Of a stretch of DNA of 64,000 bases, positions 34,813 through 46,631 are shown one piece after another. Positions within the stretch are counted from its first letter, which is position 1. Every line of letters starts with the position of its first letter. The notes under the pieces were generated by a model. The model did not search any database, was not told the DNA's origin, and saw only the letters and a program-made list of their open reading frames with translations. The translations under genes were made by a program, and so were the position numbers. The DNA comes from Clonostachys chloroleuca (lineage: Eukaryota > Ascomycota > Sordariomycetes > Hypocreales > Bionectriaceae): NCBI GenBank assembly GCA_037952775.1, contig JBANAY010000003.1, forward strand, positions 29,636,001 to 29,700,000. The letters are read 5' to 3'.

Positions 34813-35187
34813 AGATGAGATCCAGCAAACAATGGCGAAGAAGAGAGATCACCCAAACAAGATCGGGATGGGGCCAGCCTAAAGATACGGCCCGCTCGGA
34901 GATTCTCTCGTTAGAAAACAAGGAAGCCAAGTTGCAAGGGGCTTAATTAATCAATTATGCCTGCTGCCCACCCAGTTACCCAGTCGCATAGAGTCGCGAC
35001 GGAATTGGCGAAGCCCGATGACACGCGTGATTTTAATCCCAGTCGAAACGGCAATTCGATCCACAAGTTAACAGGATAACCATGCATATCAATTCCCCGA
35101 GACCCCGAGGGTCGTCACTTCGGGCTTTCGGTAGATATGTGATGATGTTTTCGATCTTCGGGTTGATATTCAGTCTATTCCATTCTA
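34813..35187. other. Intergenic (375 nt)
   Basis: Upstream region of the C2H2 regulator and 3' flank of the monooxygenase gene (same strand). No gene or clear repeat. Confidence 0.4.
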
Positions 35188-37948
35188 TCAAATGTTCCCA
35201 TTCCAAAAAATGCGTTCTAATGATTCATACCTTTCCCTACATATTCTCCAAGTAGATGACGTGTCAACAACGTTTAGGCCAAATGAGATGAGCAATAGGC
35301 TAAGCCGTTCACCGAGCCAGGCCAACCAAAAAATCTCTTCCCTCCATGCCATAATCCCGATCTGGGTAGCCGCCGGACCAGCGACGACTGTTCCCGCTGC
35401 TGCCAATACGGTAGCCCTGAGTGCACTGGCCGTAGTGATATATCCGTAACTCCTCAGTTCCCAGATGCGGTGGACGCCCTGGACAGCCGCAGAGGCACAA
35501 TTAAGCGCCATGTCCCATCTGAAGAATAGTGGGATGCCTGCGCCAGGCGTTTCATCCACCTTTTCTGCGAACGGGGAGCCGAGATTGCCAAGAACCTGGG
35601 AAACCGACTGGCCCGGCGTGTTCCAGATGCTGATCATCGAGCCGACATGGCAAAGCGCGGTGACTCCAAAGCCGACGGCATATACGCGTCTCAAGGTTTG
35701 GAGACTAGCCTTCCTGTCCTTCTTCTTTTTCTCGGCGGGTTCCAATTTCTCGTCCAGTGCCGGCCTCTTGCTGGCATAAAGCTTGGAAAGCCCGGCGGTG
35801 AGTACGCCAACGAAGACCGGGAACGGCTGCCATAGTGCGATGTACTTCTGCCATGTGTCCTTGTTCTGGAATGGATAAACAAGAAGGATTGAAGGTAGTA
35901 CATATCCAAGAGTGATGCTAGGGAGGAGGGCCTTTGATACTTCTGGCGGTATTGTCCTGCCAGTATTCACTCCCAAGGTGCGGAAGAGTGTTGCGAAAGA
36001 GATATTCAGCGCGTTGTAAAAAGGCGCAATGCGGCCTATCCCAGACAGCTGGTATATGCTACCAAACACACTTGGCCTATGAAATGTCAGATACGCGTTG
36101 AAGTTGATGGCTCGGGACACCCGACTTACCAAGCAAGGGGCAGTCCCTGACTGCCCGCGCGATATCCGTCAATCATCCAATCGAGAATAGTGGAAAAGAT
36201 TATAGGCATGAAGTACAGCAGTTGTGCCCTCTCTGGAGTAGAAGGCGAGAGTACTTTCCCGAACGCCCTTACCAAGACCGAGAGAAGTCCATCCACGGAC
36301 TTGATATGGAAATATTCCTTCCTGAAGTCTCCCCCCATAAAGTCCAGAGGAATGGTAAGATTCGACATAGCCTTTCCAGATAACCAAAATAAGAAGACTT
36401 GGGCAGAGAAGCCGAGTCCTCCCAAAATCCAGGGGGACGAAAAGGGCGCGGCGGGAAGCTCATCGCCCCATGGCCGACTGTGTGCTCCCGTAGGCTTGGG
36501 CAGGATATGAAGGTGCTCAGCACCAACTAGCACACGGGAAAGCTCCTCCAATGCGATCTCTTTCGGGAGTATTACGGGGAGAGTCTTGGCAAGAATTTCA
36601 TGAATCGGGGTCTCGAGGGCGTCGTTCTGTTGGCGCTTGTGGGCGAGGGAAATCAAGTAAGATACTCGATCGAATCGTTGCTCCTGCGTTTTCTCCATGA
36701 CTGCCTCGATCTCCTTTTTGGTCAACCGATCCTTGCTTTTTTTGAGAGCAGCGGTCAAATTGTTGATGAACGCCGCAGCTGATTCGATGGCGCTGTTTCC
36801 GCCTTGCCCAGTGATGGGCTCAAACTAGTGAAGAGAAGCTACATCAGTCTGTGTCTAAACGGAATGGATGCCCACAAATGAATTTACCTTGTGAGCGGAG
36901 TCTCCAATGGTTATGGCCCGTTTGTAGAACCATTTACTAAATGCATACTCGTGGAGGGGCGTTAACACGGAACTGGTTCTACAGGCATATAGCTCCCCAA
37001 ATGTGATTTCGGGGGTGATTGGATCAGAAGCGTATTTCGCAGCAAGCGCGTGCTCCTCGTCCTTGGTGTATTTGGGAATTTGGTCCCCGTACATGGTTTT
37101 GGGCAACTTGTCCATCAGGAACCAATACACTCGACCCCCTGGACCTGTGATGACAAGGTAGGATTTGTGCTTGTTGAAGACATAATGAATCCCAGGCAGC
37201 GACATTTTCTTGGTAGGCTGTGAAATGCCAAAGATGCATCTGTAATCGCAGGGCACTTCTATTTTTGTTTGCTTTTGCATCAGCATGGTTATTGGCTCAG
37301 ATGGCACGTTTCGGGAGAACTCACTTGACCATTCATCCTCAGGGAAATAAGTAGTCGACTCTTTTTGAGCAATACGGTGCATCTCCTGTCGAACCGTGCT
37401 GTAAATGCCATCAGCTCCCACGAGAATATCACCATGGAAGGTTTCTCCGGAGGCCGTTGTGACTTGAACATTGTTCTCAATAGTCTCGATTGACTTGACC
37501 TTCTGGCCGCTAAGGACCCTTTTTGTAGATTTCAGGTTCTCGTATAGGCGTTGCAGAAGCATTTGTCTGTCGATGAAGATAATTGGATAGCCGTGCCTAT
37601 GTCCTCTGGTTAATTCGAGATGGTCCAAGGTGGATCTCGGACAAACCTCTCTTCGAAAATCTCCATGGAATCTTTCTGGTGGAAAATGACCGATCCATCT
37701 GCGTTTCGCATAAACATGTTTTCGAGAGGCATGTCGACGAGGTCCAAAAGATCCTTGGCACAGCCCAGCTGGTCCAGGACTCTCAAACCGCTGGGGAAGA
37801 GGCCAATGCTAGCACCGATCTGAGGCGCAATCTCGTGATGGCCTTCCAGCACAAGATAGTCAATACCTGCTCGCTCCAGCATATTGGCGAGAGTGAGGCC
37901 AGTCACGCTCCCTCCCACGATGAGGACTCTGAACTTGGATTCACTCAT
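35188..37948 (-). CDS. paxM-like FAD monooxygenase fused to a polytopic membrane domain, 867 aa
   Basis: Four exons: 37948-37647, 37605-36888, 36824-36130, 36076-35188; phases agree, total 2604 nt. The first intron is only 41 nt. The N-terminal ~480 residues are a class A flavin monooxygenase: FAD motif [17 protein letters not shown] (about 7-23), [12 protein letters not shown] motif [13 protein letters not shown], and the second FAD motif [20 protein letters not shown]. The resemblance is to paxM-type enzymes, several of which epoxidise prenyl chains in indole-diterpene and meroterpenoid pathways. After the usual family end ([12 protein letters not shown]) the frame runs on without a stop into about 380 residues with some seven or eight hydrophobic helices (for example [39 protein letters not shown]). 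Such long versions occur in ascomycetes; the membrane domain's role is not established to my knowledge. It could anchor the enzyme or act on its product. Confidence 0.85.
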
Positions 37949-39340
37949 ATTTGCTAGAACCGGGCAATACCAATATTCAAAAGAGGATAAAGAAGTGAGA
38001 TGATACGAAAGGGATGCGAGTTTCATGCCAGAGACAACACCTTTCGATCATACTCCTTTATACTACATTTTCCATTCCTTTTTGCCCTATCACTCCATCT
38101 TCTACGCAGTTCTCATGTCCGCCTCCGCCCACCTCCGCCCACAACGTCCACCACGCCCACATCCTCGGCTGCCCACAGCATATTACTGCTCCACATCACT
38201 ACATATTCATGCCGGCTGCCCACAACACCCAAATGACAATAAGCCCCTCAAGGCCGGGATACAGGCTCGCATAAATTGACTGCATAGCCTATTCTGGTGC
38301 TAGCATCCCGGGTGGCGCGGAGAAATGCGTCGACCCCGGCCTTGTCGGACAATTCGTCCCAAAAACAGTCAGACTAGCCCAGCGGACATGCAAGTCTTAT
38401 TGATCATTGCCTTACCCAAGAAGCCCCCGCGTAGCATAAATCACCTGACCCGTCTATCTGATTGAGATTCCTGATAGAGTAATGTGACGTTACTAGGGTC
38501 AAGGGAAAGCTGACGTTGGTGGCTAATGGATAAAAATCATGCACGGCATGCGAAAGGGGTAGCGCGCAGCATGAAGCAAGGTTGCTAAGAACACCATCGA
38601 AAGTTGCGGAAACGTTGTTGGTGAGTCGGTGAAGTTGGAGTGAATATGTCTCTACCGTTCCGCCAACGAAATCCTCGATTTAGGAGCGTCATGAGCGAGT
38701 CCAGGCAGCAGGACCACATCGTACAGGAATGCTGACTTCAGTTCCAAATCGCAAGTCATAGGCAGGCTCTATCCCGGAGCCAACCCGGTTGCTTGATCTG
38801 CGAATGACGCCAATTGAAATTGTCGTCCATCCAAGAGGCATATTGTCGTATGTATAAATTCCTCTAACATGAAGTGCTCCCGCTTTCTGCGTGTCTATCC
38901 CTCTTTCCAACCCAGATACAAGATCAAATGGATGTAGCAAATATGTGGCACACCAACCAACGAGAGCGGTGGATGAACATGGTCAAACGTACCTAGCACA
39001 AGACATTTTTGTATACGTATTAATCTTGTTTATTTATTAAGTCTAAGCGACGTAGCTGACTGTTGCTACAGCACAGCCGATCATATCATTAAGTATCTGC
39101 AGACCGCTCATCTCGACCCAAATCATCCAAGACACCAATATAAACATGTGCAACACCCGTCGCACTAATAAACGCCCAAAGCCCCCAATTTCCGCTTTGT
39201 CCTGCCCAAGTGAAACAAAAACGGCGAAATGACGAAAACGCTAAACATTAAAGTAATGCAGGTCTACACACCCACCGAATTGTTCATCCGATGTGCATGT
39301 GGTACCAGCAATTGTACGAAGGCGGGAAAGTCCCCTTTCT
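37949..39340. other. Intergenic (1.4 kb)
   Basis: Promoter of the monooxygenase gene on the left (CT-rich tracts, CCACCTCCGCCCAC near 38125) and 3' flank of the GH16 gene on the right. No gene supported. Confidence 0.4.
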
Positions 39341-40226
39341 CTAGTTCTTGACGATCTGGATGCTCCCAAAGGAACCACTGCGATCGCCAAAGACGTACTC
39401 CTTGACGTTGTCCGTCGTGGGCGCGCTGCCGCCGGCGTAGTCGACAATCTTAATCGACTTGTACCAGGCGTCAAAGGGCGCCTTGCTGAAGTCGGTCATG
39501 CCGCCGGCCCACTGGACGGTCCCCGGGCTCGCGCTGGGCAGGCCGGCGACCCAGGTGCCGAGCTTGACCTCCATGGGGGTCTGGGGGTAGCGGGAGCCGC
39601 CCTTGGCGTCGGCGTAGTTGAGGGTGCGGACGACGACGTTGTCGATGAGCCAGTCGACCTTCTGGGGGGTCCAGTCGATGGAGTAGGTGTGGAAGGTGTC
39701 GACGGGGGCGGACACGGGGTGGAACGCGCCGCGGTCGTAGGTGGTCACGTCGCCCTTGCCGAAGTAGTTGGACTGGACCTGGGTGTTGTCGCCGCCGAGC
39801 CACTCCCAGTCGATCTCGTCGAGGTCGGCGGACTGGAGGACGACGGAGGTGACGACGCCGACTCCCGGGCTGGCCTGGAGCTCGACATCGATGCGGCCGA
39901 AGAAGATGTACTTCTTCAGGGCGATGGTGGGGGACTGGCCTTCCCTGTCGATGTTGAAGAGGGCGCCGTTGTTGGCGTCGTAGGAGAAGTTGGTGCCTCC
40001 GAGGTTGTTGAAGTCGGCACTGTCGCCGTTCTTGAATTCATAGTAGAATTGCTGGTTGCCCAGAGCAGGGGCGGCAGGGCAGTCTATGAATTTATGTTAG
40101 TGTCTCTTCCCTTGTTCCGAGGGGCAGTGATCTCATACCTCTCTCAAGAGGATTGCAGGTTGTTGAGGTCTGAGCTGACACAGAAAGTGCCAGGGCAGCA
40201 GCTGCGAATAATGACTTGGACATCAT
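39341..40226 (-). CDS. Secreted Crh-type GH16 glycosidase/transglycosylase, 276 aa
   Basis: Two exons: 40226-40139 and 40083-39341 (55-nt intron). There are two adjacent ATGs (40226, 40223), then an Ala/Leu-rich signal peptide ending in ...SVSAQ. The mature part begins with a Cys-containing stretch (TTCNPLERDCP). Catalytic motif D-E-I-D-W-E-W (the GH16 ExDxE nucleophile and acid/base pair), then GGDNTQVQSNYFGKG and VDWLIDNVVVRTL, which identify the Crh/Utr2 cell-wall family that links chitin to beta-1,3/1,6-glucan. The protein stops right after the catalytic fold (SIQIVKN). It has neither the Ser/Thr-rich region and GPI signal nor the CBM18 seen in many relatives, so it is probably released or loosely wall-bound. 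Codons end almost always in G or C, far more than in neighbours, which suggests high expression. Confidence 0.88.
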
Positions 40227-43200
40227 TGTGACTAGGGAGAGTGTGATGGTCGGGAGTGGCTATGAGGAGCCAATGTCAAGACTGATGAGGAGGAAGTGTG
40301 GTGTGATGAGATAGGGAACTGCCTAGGAATCCCATTGAGGGTTCACCTGTTATATATAAATACAATACTGTGATGGAGAAGAGGGGGAACGTGAACACAT
40401 AATACGGATTCGGAAACTAGAGAACCCCTCTACTGAAACCACATGGGCTCACAGCCTCAGGGCGGGAACGTGGTGAGCATTGGCAATGCGTCTTGGGCAC
40501 CTGATTGACTTGAACGGAGAGGCTGGAAGGTTTAGCGAGGGGCTGGCGGGACTAGACCGCTGCAAGCGGCATCAGATGGCTAACGGCATGGACAGGGGTT
40601 GGGCCAAGACAACCTCGTATCTGGATTGGCTCGTCAGTTACGGGGTCCAGCAGCTGTTGCTGTCCGAACGGCACTGGACCGGAATCCCTGCAGGTCCGTC
40701 TTGTCTGGATCATGGACACGACCCTTTGCCCCGCCTCCGTATCCCGTAGTCTGGTGGGCAAGCAGAAACATACATTCTAGCGTATTTATGGACCTGTCCT
40801 CTCTTAATTTCCATTGGCCGATGGAGAGCAAGAGCAAAGGAAAAGAGTGTGATTAAAAAAGAAAAGTGAGAAATGAGAGTAAGCAAAGTGTCTAACATTG
40901 TTCACCGACATCAACAAAGACAAGCCAGACGTTGCGTAGCTCCCAGACGCTAAGAGCGGGGATATTTCTCCCCTCCCTCTTCTGGCTCGCACAATAGGAA
41001 AATAAAATGGCCCTGTCTAGATGCGCAGCAGCTCCGGCTCAGCCGCAGAATAGTTCAAATGGTCTAGCATAGTTGGATAGTCCGCGCACTAGATACTGCG
41101 TAGGTTTGGGGCCACGGGTTCCAATGACACTACCTAAGCACAAATCTACCCGCCACTGCCTTGTTGCCGAGGAATAATGTAATAGTGCCCTGAAGGCTGC
41201 TGATGTGCAGGTGATAGTCCGGCGCTGGGGCCTTTTCCTCACTGGACGCCCATCATTCTATGGGCATTCCCTGTCGTTTGTGGCGGCTTACCGTATAGCC
41301 ACGGGTCGACCCCTGGTGCTTCCGCTGTAATAATAGAGCGTACGCTGGCTGAGTGTTTGCTGACAGACTGGGTGTTGAGTCCTAAATTTGGCACTCCTCG
41401 TGAAGCAGCATCAACGAGCAGGAGAGAATCAGAGCACAAGGAACAGAGACGTCATCATCCACGGACCTTCCCATACGGTGATTCGGCCTGGGCGAAGCTA
41501 TGAGGATCGGACTGTGATTAGCGGCCCTGAAACTGCCCGTGCTCCATCAATATGAGGGGCTGGCGAGGGGAAGGTCTCCCCTAACAAACAACAAACTTTG
41601 TCAATCATTCACTAGCTGAGCAGCTTGCAGTAGCTTCAGTTTTGCCCCAGTTCTCGAGGAGTTCGGAGGGTCATGCACGAGCGATTGATCAGAGATGAGG
41701 GGGAGCTCATCGGCCATCACTATGGCGTATCACTAGCTAGACGATCTACTGTCGCTTCATTCACTATTCAAGTCAATCCATTGCTCATCAACGCGTCTGC
41801 GTGGTTAGGGATTGCCTACCATAGCGTCATGGTATGAGCGATATTGTCGCACCACTATCGAGAGAGTGCATGTTGCTGATCGAAATGCTACCTCTTTCTC
41901 GCTTCACAGCAAAATGCCCGTGAAGAAAAAAGCGGCGGCTGATTGACTCCATGGGCATTACCGAAATAGGCAGGTGGTGGTGGAACTTTGAGTTTCATGT
42001 GTCTTTTTATTGAGGCTGGACGCAGATGCTAACCTCCTACATTACCACCAGCGCCATCTGCGTGCATTTCGGCCACACGCACCCGGACCCGAAGACGATT
42101 ATCAGCCCATTCATCCAGAGAGTTTGACTATTCTACCTGCCCTTTATTTTTTTTAGAGTTGCAACCGCCTGCCACCTCAATTGAACCAATATCTGGCCGG
42201 TTGTTCGGCTTGCGCGGCCTGTCTAGGGTAGCCACCTCAACGTGAATCTCCAAAGTCCCAGCAACAGCTCGTGCCTTGACTTCCAGTTTCCACATTCTCT
42301 TTCGGTCTTTCTTTAGCTGTGCCAAGCCAATTGTTCTTCTTTAGTTCCCATGCCCACCTTCGTATTCTCACTCATCAGTTACCCACCGCTGTCACCGGAC
42401 CAGTCTGTCTTGTCAGCATCCGAGACGATACCCCGCACGATGGTAAGATGTGCGAACGTTGCAGCTAAATCCAAATGTCTTGCCCGTCGGTGGTAAGCAA
42501 CTACGATGCATGCGGGAGAGACATAATCCACGCCGTTACGCGGCCGCCATCATCTCACCGCCGATGCAGATAGCCGCATTCCACACATACACGGATCTGC
42601 CACCAAATCTGCCTTTTCCAACTTTTTCCGAGGGCATTGGATCTCTTCTTTTCTCCTTTGTCCATCTTTTCTTAGCGTGAAAAGTTCTGTTAGTGGCAGT
42701 TCCGAAAGCCGAGTTCTGTTGACCTTGTGGCCCCCTTGTGGAGAATATCGGCCCGGTGCCCTTCTCAGGTCTCAGAAATCCAAAGAAACCGGCGTCATTC
42801 TCGTGTCATGTCGACATTGAAAGCAGAGCGAAATCCGAGACAGAGCCCGCAAAAAGACTCGGCCGATGTGGATCTCGAACTGACATCATTGCTACAGTTT
42901 ATCCTAGAGACGCCCAATTATGCTTTACCGGTTGTACATACGAGACCCGTGTTGGTCGCGCGTTGTTGCCGAGATTCGCGGCCCGTCTCTAACATTAATA
43001 AATCGCCTTCTAGCTGATGGTTTTGCCAGTCGGTCACGGGAAGGTTTACTTTTGCTTTCAACACGTAGAGCACATAGGATAACATCCTGGATTCTTCCAG
43101 AAGTTCCAAAGACAAAACACCGTCATTGGGAGCTAGAGCTTTCCCACAACTGTAGTATTAATACTGAACTGACACAACTCCTCCCATGCTGGAGCCCTCG

Positions 43201-43304
43201 AATGCTTTGCAGTCTGAAATGTGGCCTGGTTCCCACCCAGGGCATGCATATGCCACGATGCTATAATGATCCTTGCGCCAAGAAATGCCAAATGGTTTAA
43301 AATA
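40227..43304. other. Long intergenic region (3.1 kb)
   Basis: Upstream of the Crh-type gene and downstream of the Bni4-like gene. Only short, unlikely frames; no conserved protein, tRNA or repeat recognised apart from the TATA element. Long regulatory regions or an unannotated non-coding transcript are possible. Confidence 0.4.
40350..40362 (-). promoter_or_regulatory. TATA box of the Crh-type gene
   Basis: On the minus strand TATTTATATATAA, about 125 nt upstream of the start codon. It fits a strongly expressed, TATA-driven gene. Confidence 0.5.
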
Positions 43305-45353
43305 TTAGTGAAATTGTGTGTACATTTTCGACGTCTCATGCACGTCCATTTCCTAAGTAGTAGTCAGGTCAGAATATGTAGAGTAGACGTTAAAGCAGTG
43401 GGGGCTCACCAATTTAAATGTGTTGATTTCGTCCTTTATCTGCTGAGCCAATTTGGGCGTGAGCAGATTGCAGGTTGCAATTTCCCCTCGTCTGTCGTAT
43501 TCCTCCGGTGTCCACGTATCATAGAAGACGAGGCGCGGAGAAAATGAGGTGTGGTGCTTTGGTTTGGTCACAGCTTGTACAGCCTGTACAGCCTCGATGG
43601 GCTCATCAATGCCGTTTACCCGATTCAAAGCCTCCATCAAACCCTCAAAATCGGTCGTGAGATCACTCGTGAGGAAGGGATTGAGCATTCGTGAATCCTG
43701 GGCCTCGTTTGTTGGAGTGCTGGGCACACTTGGGCTTGGGGATGAAAGGACATCAGAAAAGGTCGGTACCTCTTTTCTAGACGTTGGGCGTAAATCGGGG
43801 CTCGCTGACCCTACTAGATGGTTAGCTGTCTACTTATATCAACGGAGAGATTGGCAATTAGTTGAACACACCTTTAAGGATACCCTTGGGGATCGGGCTG
43901 GTACCGCGAATCAACCCCATACTCTGCGCCTTGGGGTCTTCCGGTGGACTCAGAGAGCCACCTCTGTTCCGCTCTGGAATTTTGGGAACTTCGTGATCCA
44001 AGCTGGATTTCGGTGAGCCGAGTCCTATAACAGGGAACGCCTCGGAAACCTTTGGGGGCAGTGGCCCTTTAACGAGCGGGGTCTCAGCCTCGACCGTGAC
44101 CATTGACACGGCAGGCTGGCTGACTTCTGTGACGAGTGGTGAAGGGGATTTGGGACGGAAGAGTCCGGATAGTGACCGAGAGCCTCTCTTCACGCCGCTT
44201 CCCACCTTCTTAAGCATGGCAGATGCTGAAGAGCCTTTTGTGGACGCCGCGATACTTTCCAGCGATCGGCTGAAGATATTAGAGCCATAGATTCCGTGCT
44301 CGCGATTAGGCGTATGTGGCCGTTCGCTTCCGTATTCTTGGCCATCATCGACGCCCCCCATTCTCGTATTATTACCATCATGACTCTCAGCCACACTCTC
44401 ACCAGACTTTGAAACATTATCAAGGCTACCTATTGATAGCACCCGTCGAAGCCTCGAACTTTTGCTCTCCCCCTTATATGTTTCTTGCTCGAAGGAACCG
44501 CCGTCGCGGGAGGACCGTTGATATGCGTAGTACCTTTTGAACTGGCTGTTGTGTCGACCGATGGCCTCGCTGGTTTGGCTAACGGGGAGGAGGTGTAATT
44601 TCTTCTGGCGCCATGCAACGGGGCATCTTTTGTGTCCGTCGGAACGGAGGAGGCTTGGCTCGTGGCAGACTGTATATCCTGGTTAGCAATATTAAACTGG
44701 GCCACACAAGAAGACGGGGTACGCACGGATGGCCGAGAGTAGCTGCTCCGGGTGGAGATGGCGCTATCGAAACTATCATGGCGGGAGTGGTTCGGCGAGG
44801 AAGACTTTACGAGGTTCTGGAACTCTTTCTCGAGAGCCAAGAACTGGGCGTGCGACTGTTGGAGGTTCTGGCGAGGGATCACGCCCGGTACCCACTCACC
44901 GCTCCGAGTAGCTTGTTGAACTGGCTGTCTCGGGGGCTTTTGCTGTAGATACACGCTGTTTGATCGTTGATCCATGATGGGTGGGGTGGTAGTGTGGAAG
45001 CTGGCCGGTCGTGATTGGGGTCCGTTCACGGACATCGCAGGGACTTTCGGTCTTTGAGAGCTGCCGACCATATATCCCGATGAAGATGGGACAATGGCAC
45101 TCTGGGACCGGGTGTGACCTGGCCCAGGTCGTGGCCGGTCTCTTACCAAGCGCTGCTGGCTGGTTCGAGGGGATTGGTAGTCGAGTCTAGCTGGAGACGC
45201 AGGCCGAAAACCAGGCGCTCGCCAAAGCTGGCCGCCTTGATTCACTTCAGGCGGTCTGTGAGACCCGTATTGCTGTGCTGGAGAAGTAACGCCGCGGTAG
45301 TTCGTGGCGACGGGGCTGCCTCGGTGAGCAGGCCCTGGCTGAGATACCGACAT
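43305..45353 (-). CDS. Bni4-like scaffold with C-terminal PP1-docking segment, 625 aa
   Basis: Four exons: 45353-44723, 44669-43872, 43810-43410, 43352-43305; GT-AG introns of 53, 61 and 57 nt, phases consistent (1878 nt). The N-terminal two thirds are Ser/Pro/Arg-rich and disordered, with a conserved-looking patch YKGESKSSRLRRVLSIGSL. The C-terminus holds an RVxF-like site (SPRLVFYDTW) followed by PEEYDRRGEIATCNLLTP, then QIKDEINTFKL and, in the tiny last exon, EMDVHETSKMYTQFH. This matches the C-terminal block of yeast Bni4 and relatives, which bind protein phosphatase 1 (Glc7) and septins to place chitin synthase at the bud neck. A role at septa or hyphal tips is inferred. The N-terminus may have a further upstream exon; a TGA lies in frame just before the ATG. 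Confidence 0.65.
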
Positions 45354-46631
45354 CGGAACAGAGTGGTGTCACGGCCGAGGTTGGAAAAATGGCGATATCC
45401 AGCTTCGAGAGGCTTTGCTGCCCTCAAATCAGGCGATGAGTGATGGGAGAACGCTGGGCTCGAGATACCTGTGGTGGCTGAGAACTGTGGCTCGCGTGAC
45501 TCAGAGAGAAGGTAGGCCCGCAGGCCGGTTCACAAGATGCGAACGGGAGAAAATCTACCATGAGAAAAAGGATGAAGACATAGCTATTCCGACTATGCCC
45601 CTGGGGTCTTTGTATGAATTCACTTGAAGGCCGCCAGCGACCTGAAGAACCATGGGATTGTTACAAAGGAAATGATCTTTGCACGGACGGACGGACAGCT
45701 GTCAGTGACACGGGGGTTGTGTGTTGTCAGGTGGGTGCGTATGTAGCACAAAGGACACTCAAAGAAACAGGAGGAATAATGAGAGTCCAAACACAAAAAA
45801 GAACGAATAAAAGAACAAAATGGGTCGAGGGTGCTAGACTGAGGATGTGAAGGAAGGGTGCAAGCAGAATGACGGAGAAAAGAAGAAGAGGTCATCCGAC
45901 TGTTAGGCGAGACCGAGATGATCTATGAAATGCGATACGAGCTGCCACAATGTCTTGCAGCGGCAATACGAGGCCTCCTTGGATCTATCTGGCTAGAGAG
46001 CCCCCACCCAGCCCAGGTGGTGCATTATTCATGGGCCGTCGTTCATAATTCATGGCCGTATTTATCGGCTCCCATATCCGGTGCCCTGCGCCCTTTTCTC
46101 CGCAGAGAACTTGGGGAGAGTATCTTCATTTTTAATTATTTATTCGATTCCACTGCCCCATCTATTCCATTCATGTCCTAACCTGTTCAGTGTCGCGGAG
46201 TAAGCGCGTCATGCTCACTCAGATTCACTAACCCGCCCGGACATAATCAGTTGGACCCCTGGTGCCTGTCTCCTGTCACTCTTCGCTGGCCGTCGTAAAG
46301 CCGTCCCACTATCCACATAGCGAAGTCCACCTATTACACGGTCAAAAGCTCGTCGCGTGTGGCATAAAACTACATGTCGGCCCCATTTGGTAGCCCACTC
46401 GAGCATAAATCTGGTCCATGCTCGGCCGCATTACTTAGTACGGCAAACGGTTAATATGTGGATATTTGATATATTCCGCGTTCCTCAATGTTGGGGGGAA
46501 AGTGGTCATTCTGGCTGATCTCTCCCCCTGGTTCTATTCATGTTCTAATCTACAAGGAGAAAGACAAACGAGATTATTGATCTGCACAATGGATTCTTAA
46601 GAATCATCGTTATATCCCTGGCATATATGTC
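45354..46631. other. Intergenic (1.3 kb)
   Basis: Upstream region of the Bni4-like gene and 3' flank of the MFS gene, both on the minus strand. No gene supported. The first part could hold an unrecognised 5' exon of the Bni4-like gene. Confidence 0.4.

Noticed and set aside
19720..37948. A complete secondary-metabolite cluster
   Set aside because: There are a monooxygenase, a tyrosinase and several regulators, but no PKS, NRPS, terpene synthase or prenyltransferase, and strands and spacing are irregular.
39293..40231. A 312-codon plus-strand open frame rich in Val, Gly and Asp
   Set aside because: It is the antisense of the Crh-type GH16 gene, whose motifs, signal peptide and intron are clear. 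The frame is open only because of the extreme G/C-ending codon bias.
43549..44016. 155-codon plus-strand frame
   Set aside because: Antisense to exons 2 and 3 of the Bni4-like gene and crosses its intron; no recognisable domain.
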